Origin: UBA1724 sp963621575
GTDB taxonomy: Bacteria; Verrucomicrobiota; Lentisphaeria; Oligosphaerales; Oligosphaeraceae
Assembly: GCA_963621575.1 (NCBI GenBank)
Contig: CAVFEH010000013.1
Location: 1 to 64,000 of the forward strand
Length of the DNA stretch: 64,000 bases
Direction of reading: 5' to 3'
Shown: piece after piece, positions 33,128 through 40,307 of the stretch
How positions within the stretch are numbered: the first letter of the stretch is position 1
How the letters are laid out: the number at the start of each line of letters is the position of its first letter
The notes under the pieces: model-generated
Told to the model about the DNA's origin: nothing
What the model saw: only the letters and a program-made list of their open reading frames with translations
Database searches by the model: none
Made by a program: the position numbers and the translations under genes

Positions 33128-35245
33128 ATGAAAAGGCGGGTCCTCATCTACGCCATCGCCCTCACGCTCTACGCCGCCATCATGGCGGTCACCTGGGGCA
33201 TCGGCACCCACGACGCACGGACAAAAACCGAAGCGCTGCTGGACTTCGCCGTATTGGACCTCTATGCCTCCGTCGAGGGCTCCATCGACGCCCTCCTGTG
33301 GCACTCCGCCATTGACATCGTCCGGCAGCTGGGCTCCGTCCAGAAGCTTTCCCTGAAGGAAATCGCCGAGCTGGCGGAACGGCACGACATCGACGAGCTC
33401 AATGTGGTCGACCGCACCGGTCTCATCGTCGCCTCCAACGACCCCGTCTGTCTGGGAGTGAAAATGGGCGACAATCCGGTCACCGCGCCATTTCTGCAGC
33501 TCACCGACGGCAAGACCCCCACCGTCTCCCAGCCATTCCGGACCCACGCGCACAACCCGAAGGTCCGCGTAAAATATCTCGGCGTCGCCTTCCCCGGGGG
33601 CGACGGCTATGTGGAGGTGGGCCTCTACGAGCACCGCCTGGGCACCATGATGCCCGCCATCCTGGGATATATCTTCGACGAGTGGATCATCGGACGCACC
33701 GGATTCTATCTCTGCGCCAACCCCGACGACGGGGAGCTCCTCTCGAACCCCGCAAGGCACAAGAACCAGGCCCGCACCCTCGCGGAAACCGGATACAACC
33801 TGGCGGCCGCCGCCCCCTACGAGAGCTCCTACCGCAAGAGCGACCAGGAGCTCCTGGACGCCGTCAGCAAGGGCACGGCGTCCAAAGAGACCTTCACACA
33901 GCGGCTCTTCGGGGAAAAGTGCCGCTGCCGCGCCCTCCTCTTCGGCGAACACCGCTTCGTCGCCGCCGTCCCCGACCGGGAATTCTTCAGCATCCGGAAC
34001 CAGAACGCCGCCGTCCTGGGAGGGCTCCTCTTCGCCGTCCTCGGAAGCTTCACCGTCCTCCTGGACCGGATCTCCTGCGCGCACGACGCCATACAGGCCT
34101 TCTACGCCGCGGAAGACGAACGTCGCGTCAAGGACATGCGCATCGCCGCCACGATCCAGGAGTCGGCACTGCCCCTCCCGCTCCCGAAAGACCCGCGCTT
34201 CGACCTGGACGCCCGGATGCAAACCGCCCGCGACGTGGGCGGCGACTTCTATGACTACTTCATGCTGGACGCCTCCCATGTGGCCTTCCTGGTGGCCGAC
34301 GTCTCCGGGAAGGGCATCACCGCCGCCCTCTACATGATGACCGCAAAGACCCTCATCAAAGACACCCTTCTGGTGCTCCGCGACCCCGCCGCCGCCCTCA
34401 CCCGCGTCAACCGCGAACTCTGCCAAAACAACGTGGCGAACATGTTCCTCACCGCCTGGGTCGGAGTCCTCGACCTGGACACCGGCGTCGTCAACTACGC
34501 CAACGCAGGACACAACCCGCCCGTCCTCCTGCCCTCCGCCACCTTCGTCACCGAAAAATCGGGCCCCGTCCTGGCGTTCCTGGACTCCGCAGAATACAAG
34601 CCCCTCACCCTCACCCTCACCCCAAGGGAATCCCTCTTCCTCTACACCGACGGCGTTACCGAGGCCACCGACGCAAAGGACGAACTCTTCGGGGAAGAGC
34701 GGCTGGTGGCCACCCTCAAGGCCGCCATAGGCGCAAATCCCTCCCCCGCCACCGTCAACTCCGTCACACGGATCGCCGTCAGCGCCTTCATGGAAGGAAT
34801 GTCCCAGGCCGACGACATCACCATGCTCGCCATCCGGCTGCTCGCCCCGCCCGCAAGAAACACCCGCACATTCCCGCCCACGCAGAAGGGCATCGCGCAG
34901 GCCTCCGATTTCCTCGACGAGGTCCTCCCCGGACTCCCACCGGAAAAACACGCCGCCCTCCACGTGATCCTGGACGAACTGGCCTCCAATATCGTCCGGC
35001 ACGCAAAGGCCTCCGCCTTCAAGCTCACCCTCAAAAAGAACCCTGGACAGGACTCCATGATGATGGTCTTCGCCGACGACGGCGTCCCCTTCGACCCCCT
35101 CAAACAAACCGAACCCGACACCACGCTCCCCGCCGAAGAAAGGCCCCTCGGCGGCCTCGGGATCATGATCGTCCGACGCATGGCCTCAAAAATATCCTAC
35201 CACCGCGCCGGAAATCAAAATATCCTCATCGTGAAAGTGGCCTAG
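33128..35245 (+). CDS. Sensor SpoIIE-type phosphatase fused to RsbW-type ATPase
   Basis: A 705-residue partner-switch protein. Membrane segments at about 6-24 and 293-315 flank a periplasmic sensor region. A PP2C/SpoIIE phosphatase domain follows (about 345-575) with metal ligands in Gly-Gly-Asp-Phe-Tyr-Asp, Ala-Asp-Val-Ser-Gly-Lys-Gly, Tyr-Thr-Asp-Gly-Val-Thr-Glu and Ala-Asp-Asp-Ile-Thr. The C-terminus (about 585-705) is a GHKL ATPase with N-box Leu-Asp-Glu-Leu-Ala-Ser-Asn-Ile-Val-Arg-His-Ala, Asp-Asp-Gly-Val-Pro-Phe-Asp-Pro, and Gly-Gly-Leu-Gly-Ile. It therefore joins RsbU-like and RsbW-like activities and probably acts on the STAS protein upstream. Confidence 0.88.
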   Translation: MKRRVLIYAIALTLYAAIMAVTWGIGTHDARTKTEALLDFAVLDLYASVEGSIDALLWHSAIDIVRQLGSVQKLSLKEIAELAERHDIDELNVVDRTGLIVASNDPVCLGVKMGDNPVTAPFLQLTDGKTPTVSQPFRTHAHNPKVRVKYLGVAFPGGDGYVEVGLYEHRLGTMMPAILGYIFDEWIIGRTGFYLCANPDDGELLSNPARHKNQARTLAETGYNLAAAAPYESSYRKSDQELLDAVSKGTASKETFTQRLFGEKCRCRALLFGEHRFVAAVPDREFFSIRNQNAAVLGGLLFAVLGSFTVLLDRISCAHDAIQAFYAAEDERRVKDMRIAATIQESALPLPLPKDPRFDLDARMQTARDVGGDFYDYFMLDASHVAFLVADVSGKGITAALYMMTAKTLIKDTLLVLRDPAAALTRVNRELCQNNVANMFLTAWVGVLDLDTGVVNYANAGHNPPVLLPSATFVTEKSGPVLAFLDSAEYKPLTLTLTPRESLFLYTDGVTEATDAKDELFGEERLVATLKAAIGANPSPATVNSVTRIAVSAFMEGMSQADDITMLAIRLLAPPARNTRTFPPTQKGIAQASDFLDEVLPGLPPEKHAALHVILDELASNIVRHAKASAFKLTLKKNPGQDSMMMVFADDGVPFDPLKQTEPDTTLPAEERPLGGLGIMIVRRMASKISYHRAGNQNILIVKVA

Positions 35246-35290
35246 CCACGCCCGCGCGACGCACGCGCACACGCAGGACGGCCTCCACCG

Positions 35291-35302
35291 CCGCATTATA
35301 TT
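35291..35302 (+). promoter_or_regulatory. Candidate promoter element before the HNH gene
   Basis: CCGCATTATATT, identical over 12 bases to the element at 787 ahead of the T3SS array, lies in the 140-base gap after the phosphatase gene. No convincing -35 is visible. The remainder of the gap is GC-rich and unremarkable. Confidence 0.35.
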
Positions 35303-35385
35303 CTGCCCCGTCTGCGCGGTGCGCCGTCTGCACGGCGTGGCCGGCGAGACACCGCCGGTCGCACTCCTTTCCCTCTCCTTCCCCC

Positions 35386-35838
35386 ATGTCCCGCCCCCAG
35401 AAGCGCAAAGAACGCCCCTTCCCCCCTGCGGAGGAACCGTCTGCCGGCATGCCGCCGGGGGACGCCGAAGGCGGCGGACTCTCCGGACTGGAGGAATTCT
35501 TCGATTTCGTGGACGACTACCGCTCCTCCCCGGAATTCCTGAAGCGTGAGAAGGAGAAGGCGCGGGTCCTGCGGAACTCCCCCTGGTGGAAAAACCGCCG
35601 AGCCTCGGGGAAATGCCACTACTGCGGACGGATCTTCCCGCCAGGCGAGCTCACCATGGACCACCTGGTCCCCCTGGCCCGCGGCGGCCAGAGCACCAAA
35701 GGGAACATCGTCCCCTGCTGCAAAGAATGCAACACGAAGAAACGCTCCCTTCTCCCCGTGGAGTGGCAGGAGTACCTCGCGCGCCTCTCCGGCAACCCGC
35801 CACCGCCACCCGCGCCGGAAGGAGACTCCCATGGTTGA
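35386..35838 (+). CDS. HNH endonuclease family protein
   Basis: A 150-residue protein with a C-terminal HNH module (about 75-125): Cys-His-Tyr-Cys-Gly-Arg zinc knuckle, Met-Asp-His-Leu-Val-Pro-Leu catalytic His, Gly-Asn-Ile-Val-Pro-Cys-Cys-Lys-Glu-Cys-Asn second knuckle with Asn. The first 60 residues are charged and Pro-rich. HNH proteins of this size cut or nick DNA, but the substrate is unknown. The ATG is preceded by a pyrimidine-rich stretch without a Shine-Dalgarno. The stop overlaps the next gene start by eight bases. Confidence 0.85.
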   Translation: MSRPQKRKERPFPPAEEPSAGMPPGDAEGGGLSGLEEFFDFVDDYRSSPEFLKREKEKARVLRNSPWWKNRRASGKCHYCGRIFPPGELTMDHLVPLARGGQSTKGNIVPCCKECNTKKRSLLPVEWQEYLARLSGNPPPPPAPEGDSHG

Positions 35839-36697
35839 TTTCCATCCCACCCTGCTGAAGCTCCTGACCCGCGCCTCCACCGCCCTCCCCGAAGACGTGC
35901 AGAAGGCCCTGGAGGACGCCCGCCTCCGGGAAGCCGAGGGCACCCCCGCACGCGCAGTCCTGGACACCCTCCGGCAGAATGTCCGGCTCGCCGCGGAACG
36001 CACCCTCCCCCTCTGCCAGGATACCGGGATGATACACTTCTTCGTGGAGTGCGCCGAGGACTTCCCCCGGCATCGCTTCAAGCTGGCCGCTGAACGCGCC
36101 GTCCGCGAGGCCACCCGGCTGGGACTCCTCCGGCAGAACTGCGTGGAAACCCTCACAGGACACAACACCGGAAACAACCTGGGATACGTGAGCCCCGACT
36201 TCCACTGGGAGGACACCCCCGCCGGCCCAACCTCCACGCGCACCGCGAAAGTGACCCTCATGCTCAAGGGCGGCGGCTCTGAAAACATGGGAATCCAGTA
36301 TTCCCTGCCCGACTCCTCCCTGAAGGCATACCGCGACTTGGCCGGCGTGGAGGCCTGCATCCTCGACGCCGTCTACCGCGCACAGGGACGCGGCTGCGCC
36401 CCCGGAATCCTGGGAGTCTGCATCGGCGGCGACCGCGCCGGCGGCGAGGAAGAGGCGAAACACCAGCTGCTCCGCAAAATCGGCCAGCGCAGCGGGGAGC
36501 CCGCGCTGGCCGAGCTGGAGGCCCGATGCCTGGAAAAGGCCAACGCGCTGGGCATCGGCCCCATGGGGCTGGGCGGCAAAAGCACCCTCCTCGATCTCTT
36601 CGTCGCACAGCGCACCCGGCACCCCGCCTGCTACTTCGTCACCGTCTGCTACAACTGCTGGTGCCTCCGGCGGCAGAGCACGCTCCTGGAATACTAG
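35831..36697 (+). CDS. Class I fumarase / L(+)-tartrate dehydratase alpha subunit
   Basis: A 288-residue iron-sulfur hydratase alpha subunit. Cluster-ligand and active-site motifs are visible: Leu-Cys62-Gln-Asp-Thr-Gly, Gly-Cys189-Ala-Pro-Gly-Ile-Leu-Gly-Val-Cys-Ile-Gly-Gly-Asp-Arg, Gly-Pro-Met-Gly-Leu-Gly-Gly-Lys-Ser-Thr, and a Cys-rich end. It would dehydrate malate to fumarate or tartrate to oxaloacetate with a beta subunit. No beta subunit is adjacent; the next gene is an unrelated membrane protein, so the partner must be elsewhere. The HNH gene overlaps its start. Confidence 0.85.
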   Translation: MVDFHPTLLKLLTRASTALPEDVQKALEDARLREAEGTPARAVLDTLRQNVRLAAERTLPLCQDTGMIHFFVECAEDFPRHRFKLAAERAVREATRLGLLRQNCVETLTGHNTGNNLGYVSPDFHWEDTPAGPTSTRTAKVTLMLKGGGSENMGIQYSLPDSSLKAYRDLAGVEACILDAVYRAQGRGCAPGILGVCIGGDRAGGEEEAKHQLLRKIGQRSGEPALAELEARCLEKANALGIGPMGLGGKSTLLDLFVAQRTRHPACYFVTVCYNCWCLRRQSTLLEY

Positions 36698-36700
36698 CCC

Positions 36701-37045
36701 ATGCCCAGAATCCTCCAGACCTGCCTCCTCCTCTGCGCATCCAATGTCCTCATGTCCTTCGCGTGGTACGGACACCTGCGCACCCTCAAGGGAAGCCCGC
36801 TCTGGATCGCCATCCTCGCCTCCTGGGCCATCGCATTCTTCGAATACACCCTCGCCGTCCCCGCAAACCGCATCAGCGCCGGATACTACACCGTCGCCCA
36901 GCTCAAAATCCTCCAGGAGTGCATCTCGCTCTCCGTCTTCGTCCCGTTCTCCCTCCTCTTCCTCCGCGAAAAGTGGAACTGGAACTACCTCTGGGCCGGA
37001 CTCTGCGTCCTCGGCGCCGTGTACTTCATCTTCCGGAAGAACTGA
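36701..37045 (+). CDS. DUF486 family small membrane protein
   Basis: A 114-residue protein with four hydrophobic helices (about 5-20, 33-50, 67-88, 94-110) and the DUF486/DMT-like pattern: Met-Ser-Phe-Ala-Trp-Tyr-Gly-His-Leu, Phe-Glu-Tyr-Thr-Leu-Ala-Val-Pro-Ala-Asn-Arg, Leu-Lys-Ile-Leu-Gln-Glu. The family is found in many bacteria with no established function; resemblance to small multidrug-type transporters suggests a transporter. It starts three bases after the fumarase alpha stop with no ribosome site, so coupling is likely. Confidence 0.85.
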   Translation: MPRILQTCLLLCASNVLMSFAWYGHLRTLKGSPLWIAILASWAIAFFEYTLAVPANRISAGYYTVAQLKILQECISLSVFVPFSLLFLREKWNWNYLWAGLCVLGAVYFIFRKN

Positions 37046-37115
37046 AGACAGCGGCAACGGCAAGCCCCGCTGCGGAGAACGGCCGGAACCCCTGGTTTCC
37101 ACTTCCTCCTTCTCT

Positions 37116-38171
37116 ATGTCCCGCAATTACGCCCGTCCCGACATCCAGGCCATCGCCGGCTACGTCCCCGGCGAGCAGTTGACAGGCCGTCGGATCATCA
37201 AGCTGAACACCAACGAGAATCCGTATCCACCCTCTCCGAAGGTCGGCGAGGCGGCGGCGGCGTTCCCCTGGAAACAACTTCGGCTCTACCCGGAACCCAC
37301 CGCGCTGCCCCTGCGCAAGACCGCCGCGGCGCTCTTCGGACTCCCGGAGGAGTGCATCCTCTGCGGCAATGGCTCGGACGACCTGTTGACCATCGGCGTG
37401 CGCACCTTCGTGGGCGCCGGCGAACCCTTCGCCTTCCCCGAGCCAAGCTACTCCCTCTACCCCGTCCTGGCGGACCTCCAGGGCGCCGCAAGACAGCCCT
37501 TCCAGCTCACCGGGGACTTTCAGCTCGCCGACAACCTGGCCCAGGCCGCAGCCGGCGCGAAACTCCTCATCCTGGCACGCCCCAACGCCCCCACCGGGAA
37601 CTCCTTCCCAAAGGACGCCATCCGCGGGCTCTGCCGCGATTTCGACGGCGTGGTCTGGATTGACGAGGCCTACGCGGACTTCGCCGAAGACAACTGCCTG
37701 GACCTGGTCCGGGAATTCCCCAATGTGGTGGTCTCCCGCACCTTCTCCAAGAGCTACTCCCTCGCCGGACTCCGGCTTGGCATCGCCTTCGCCGATCCCG
37801 CGCTGGTCTTCGAGATGAACAAGGTGAAGGACTCCTACAACACCGACCGCTTCGCCCAGGCCATGGGCGCCGCCGCCCTGGAGGACCAGGAGTACCTCCG
37901 CCAGAATGTGGCGCGCATCAAAGAGACCCGCCGGAAGACCGCGGAAGCCCTCGCCGCCCGCGGCTGGACCGTCCTGCCCTCCCAGGCGAACTTCCTGCTG
38001 GCAAAACCCGCCGGCAAGCCCGCCGCACGGCTCTTCCGGGAGCTCCGGGAACAGGGGATCCTCGTCCGGCACTTCGCCCTTCCGCGCATCGACCAGTTCC
38101 TCCGCATCACCATCGGCACCCCCGAGGAAATGCGGGAATTCCTCGACGCCGTGGACAAACTGGGCCGGTAG
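37116..38171 (+). CDS. hisC: Histidinol-phosphate aminotransferase
   Basis: PLP enzyme that transfers an amino group from glutamate to imidazole acetol phosphate in histidine synthesis; relatives can also act on aromatic keto acids. 351 residues, family length. Visible motifs: Leu-Asn-Thr-Asn-Glu-Asn-Pro-Tyr near 28-35, Gly-Asn-Gly-Ser-Asp-Asp, Arg-Pro-Asn-Ala-Pro-Thr-Gly, Trp-Ile-Asp-Glu-Ala-Tyr-Ala-Asp-Phe, and the PLP lysine in Thr-Phe-Ser-Lys-Ser-Tyr-Ser-Leu-Ala-Gly-Leu-Arg. No other his genes are here. The start follows a pyrimidine-rich tract without Shine-Dalgarno. Confidence 0.93.
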   Translation: MSRNYARPDIQAIAGYVPGEQLTGRRIIKLNTNENPYPPSPKVGEAAAAFPWKQLRLYPEPTALPLRKTAAALFGLPEECILCGNGSDDLLTIGVRTFVGAGEPFAFPEPSYSLYPVLADLQGAARQPFQLTGDFQLADNLAQAAAGAKLLILARPNAPTGNSFPKDAIRGLCRDFDGVVWIDEAYADFAEDNCLDLVREFPNVVVSRTFSKSYSLAGLRLGIAFADPALVFEMNKVKDSYNTDRFAQAMGAAALEDQEYLRQNVARIKETRRKTAEALAARGWTVLPSQANFLLAKPAGKPAARLFRELREQGILVRHFALPRIDQFLRITIGTPEEMREFLDAVDKLGR

Positions 38172-38188
38172 ACCGCACGCCGACGCCC

Positions 38189-38827
38189 ATGATCGTGGAG
38201 CACCTCCCATCCACCAGCCCCGCGGAAAACGCCGCCAGGGAGGAGGCGCTCTTCCGCGCACGCCCCTTCGGCCATACTCCCAGACTCCTCTTCTACACCA
38301 ACACGGAGTGCGTCCAGTGCGGCAGAAACCAGCTGCCGGCCGCGGAATGCGACCTGGAGTGGTGCGCCGCACAGCACATCCCCGTCCTCAAACGCTTCTC
38401 CGGCGGCGGGACCGTCTGGCACGACCCCGGGAATCTGAACTACGCCTTCCTCCTCCCACGGGAGCTCTACTCCCCCGAAAAGGTCCTCTCCCTGGTCGTG
38501 GAGACCCTCCGGGACCTGGGAGTCTCCGACGCGCGCTTCTGCCCCCGCTTCAGCGTCTGGCACGGCCCCTGGAAAATCTCCGGCAGCGCCTTCGCGCTCT
38601 CCGGACCCGCCGCACTCCTCCACGGATGCCTCCCCTTCACCTGCAACCTGGAGAGACTCCGGAAGGCGCTCGCGGCCCCTATGGCCCCCGACGCCCCAAA
38701 AAGCGCCGTCGCCTCCGTACACTCCCCCGTCGCAAACATCGCGCCACTCTGCAACGACCCCGCAAACGCCCGCGAAGACTTCCAGAAAATCCTCAGTGCA
38801 AAGGCCGCAGCAGCCTTTTGCGGATAA
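38189..38827 (+). CDS. Lipoate-protein ligase A-like protein
   Basis: A 212-residue protein of the LplA/LipB/BirA fold. It has Arg-Phe-Ser-Gly-Gly-Gly-Thr-Val-Trp-His-Asp-Pro-Gly-Asn-Leu-Asn (about 69-84), the lipoate-AMP binding signature, and the catalytic-lysine region Trp-Lys-Ile-Ser-Gly-Ser-Ala-Phe-Ala (about 129-137), then His-Gly. It lacks the C-terminal accessory domain of E. coli LplA. Probably attaches or transfers lipoate, but an octanoyl transferase or amidotransferase role cannot be excluded. Starts 17 bases after hisC. Confidence 0.75.
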   Translation: MIVEHLPSTSPAENAAREEALFRARPFGHTPRLLFYTNTECVQCGRNQLPAAECDLEWCAAQHIPVLKRFSGGGTVWHDPGNLNYAFLLPRELYSPEKVLSLVVETLRDLGVSDARFCPRFSVWHGPWKISGSAFALSGPAALLHGCLPFTCNLERLRKALAAPMAPDAPKSAVASVHSPVANIAPLCNDPANAREDFQKILSAKAAAAFCG

Positions 38828-38920
38828 GCCGCAACCCTTTCGTGGACAGCCATCCAGGAAGCAAGACAGCCGCCCCCGGCCCGCCCTCCACCCTCCTCCT
38901 TCTTCTTCCCTGTTTTCCCC

Positions 38921-40096
38921 GTGTCCCGCATCTCCGAGAAAATTGAGCAATACGTCGTGGAGATCATCAACGGCAAGCGCCGCGACGGAATCGCCGCGTA
39001 CGTACGGACGGGGCTCTTCGGGCTCTCCCGCCTCTACCACGCCGTCGTGCAGCTGCGTCTCTGGCTCTACAACACGGGCATTCTGCGGCAGCACGTCATC
39101 GGCTGTTTCGTGGTAAGCGTGGGAAATCTGACCACGGGGGGCACGGGAAAGACCCCGGTGGTGGAACTCCTGGCGCGCACCCTATCCGACCGCGGAAAAC
39201 ACGTGGCCATCCTCTCCCGCGGATATCGGAGCAAGCCCCTCCCCTGGTGGTACCGCATGAAGAGCGTCTTCTCCGGCAATCCGCAGGTGGTCCCCCCGCG
39301 GCTGGTCTCCGACGGAAAGACGGTCCTCCTGGACTCCGGACAGGCCGGCGACGAACCCTTCATGCTCGCCACCAATCTCCTGGAAACCCCCACACGCCGC
39401 GGAACCATGGTCGTCGTGGACAAAAACCGCTTCAAAGGCGGCACCTACGCAATCTCCAAAGGCGCAGACACCCTCATCCTCGATGACGGATTCCAATATC
39501 TCCGGCTCCGGCCCTGGACTAACATCCTCCTCGTGGACTCCACGAACCCCTTCCACAACCACGAGATGCTCCCCTGCGGAATGCTCCGCGAACCCATCGA
39601 GAACCTCCGCAGGGCCGACTACATCTTCCTCACAAAGTCCGATGGACGGGACTTCCACCACCTCCGGAAATTCCTCAAGCGGCACAACCCGGTGGCCGAG
39701 ATCATCGAGTGCAACCACATCCCGAAGTATCTCCAGCAGACCACCGGAAGCAGACGGCAGGAGCTCTCCTACCTCAAAGGCAGGAAGGTGGCCTCCCTCA
39801 GCGCCATCGCCGTCCCCGAAAGCTTCAACAACTACCTCCGGCAGCTGGGCGCCACCATCGTCTGTCAACAACACTTCGCCGACCATCACCGATACACCCG
39901 GAAGGAACTGGCGCACTTCGGGAAGATGGCCCGGAAGGCCGGGGCCGAATTGGTCATGACCACCGAAAAGGACGCCGTCCGGCTTCCGCCGCTTCCCGAG
40001 GGGTTCCTCCCGTCATACTACCTCCGCGTCGAAATCAAAATCCTCAAGGGACACGAGGCCTTCAACCGCTGCATCGCCCAGATCTGCCTCGGATGA
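38921..40096 (+). CDS. lpxK: Tetraacyldisaccharide 4'-kinase LpxK
   Basis: Phosphorylates the 4' position of the lipid A disaccharide at the inner membrane. 391 residues with an N-terminal membrane-associated helix, Walker A-like Gly-Asn-Leu-Thr-Thr-Gly-Gly-Thr-Gly-Lys-Thr-Pro (about 67-78), Ser-Arg-Gly-Tyr-Arg-Ser-Lys, Gly-Asp-Glu-Pro-Phe-Met-Leu, Asp-Asp-Gly-Phe-Gln-Tyr, and Met-Thr-Thr-Glu-Lys-Asp-Ala-Val-Arg. Shows that the organism makes lipid A. GTG start at 38921 after a pyrimidine tract; an upstream gap of 93 bases holds nothing recognisable. Confidence 0.95.
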   Translation: MSRISEKIEQYVVEIINGKRRDGIAAYVRTGLFGLSRLYHAVVQLRLWLYNTGILRQHVIGCFVVSVGNLTTGGTGKTPVVELLARTLSDRGKHVAILSRGYRSKPLPWWYRMKSVFSGNPQVVPPRLVSDGKTVLLDSGQAGDEPFMLATNLLETPTRRGTMVVVDKNRFKGGTYAISKGADTLILDDGFQYLRLRPWTNILLVDSTNPFHNHEMLPCGMLREPIENLRRADYIFLTKSDGRDFHHLRKFLKRHNPVAEIIECNHIPKYLQQTTGSRRQELSYLKGRKVASLSAIAVPESFNNYLRQLGATIVCQQHFADHHRYTRKELAHFGKMARKAGAELVMTTEKDAVRLPPLPEGFLPSYYLRVEIKILKGHEAFNRCIAQICLG

Positions 40097-40170
40097 CCCC
40101 GAAAACTGCCCCCTCTGGCAAATTTTTACAAAATTTTTCGGGTTTTGACGGGGTCAGAGGGTGTTTTTTT
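40094..40170 (+). terminator. Terminator after lpxK
   Basis: The lpxK stop region TGACCCCG (40094-40101) can pair with CGGGGTCA (40149-40156), extended by AAAAC with GTTTT. An alternative CCCTCTG/CAGAGGG pairing (40111-40117 with 40155-40161) ends just before GTGTTTTTTT. Either way a run of seven T follows. The two stems share bases and exclude each other, so the exact terminator structure is uncertain. Confidence 0.5.
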
Positions 40171-40182
40171 GGATTTTGTGCC

Positions 40183-40193
40183 TACAATAGTAC
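40183..40193 (+). promoter_or_regulatory. Candidate -10 region before the 596-residue protein gene
   Basis: TACAATAGTAC contains a good TACAAT -10 (40183-40188) and shares ATAGTAC with the tmRNA and aromatic-leader promoters. The -35 is unclear; a T-rich stretch lies at about the right place. The region 40097-40307 holds no gene. Confidence 0.4.
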
Positions 40194-40307
40194 AGAGTCC
40201 GTACAGACCGTCGGCGGCACGCCCCCCTCCCCCCGGAACGGGAACACCCTCCCTTCTGCCGACGACGAGCACTTTCCGATTTCAAATCTCCCCCATCCAC
40301 CCAGCTT

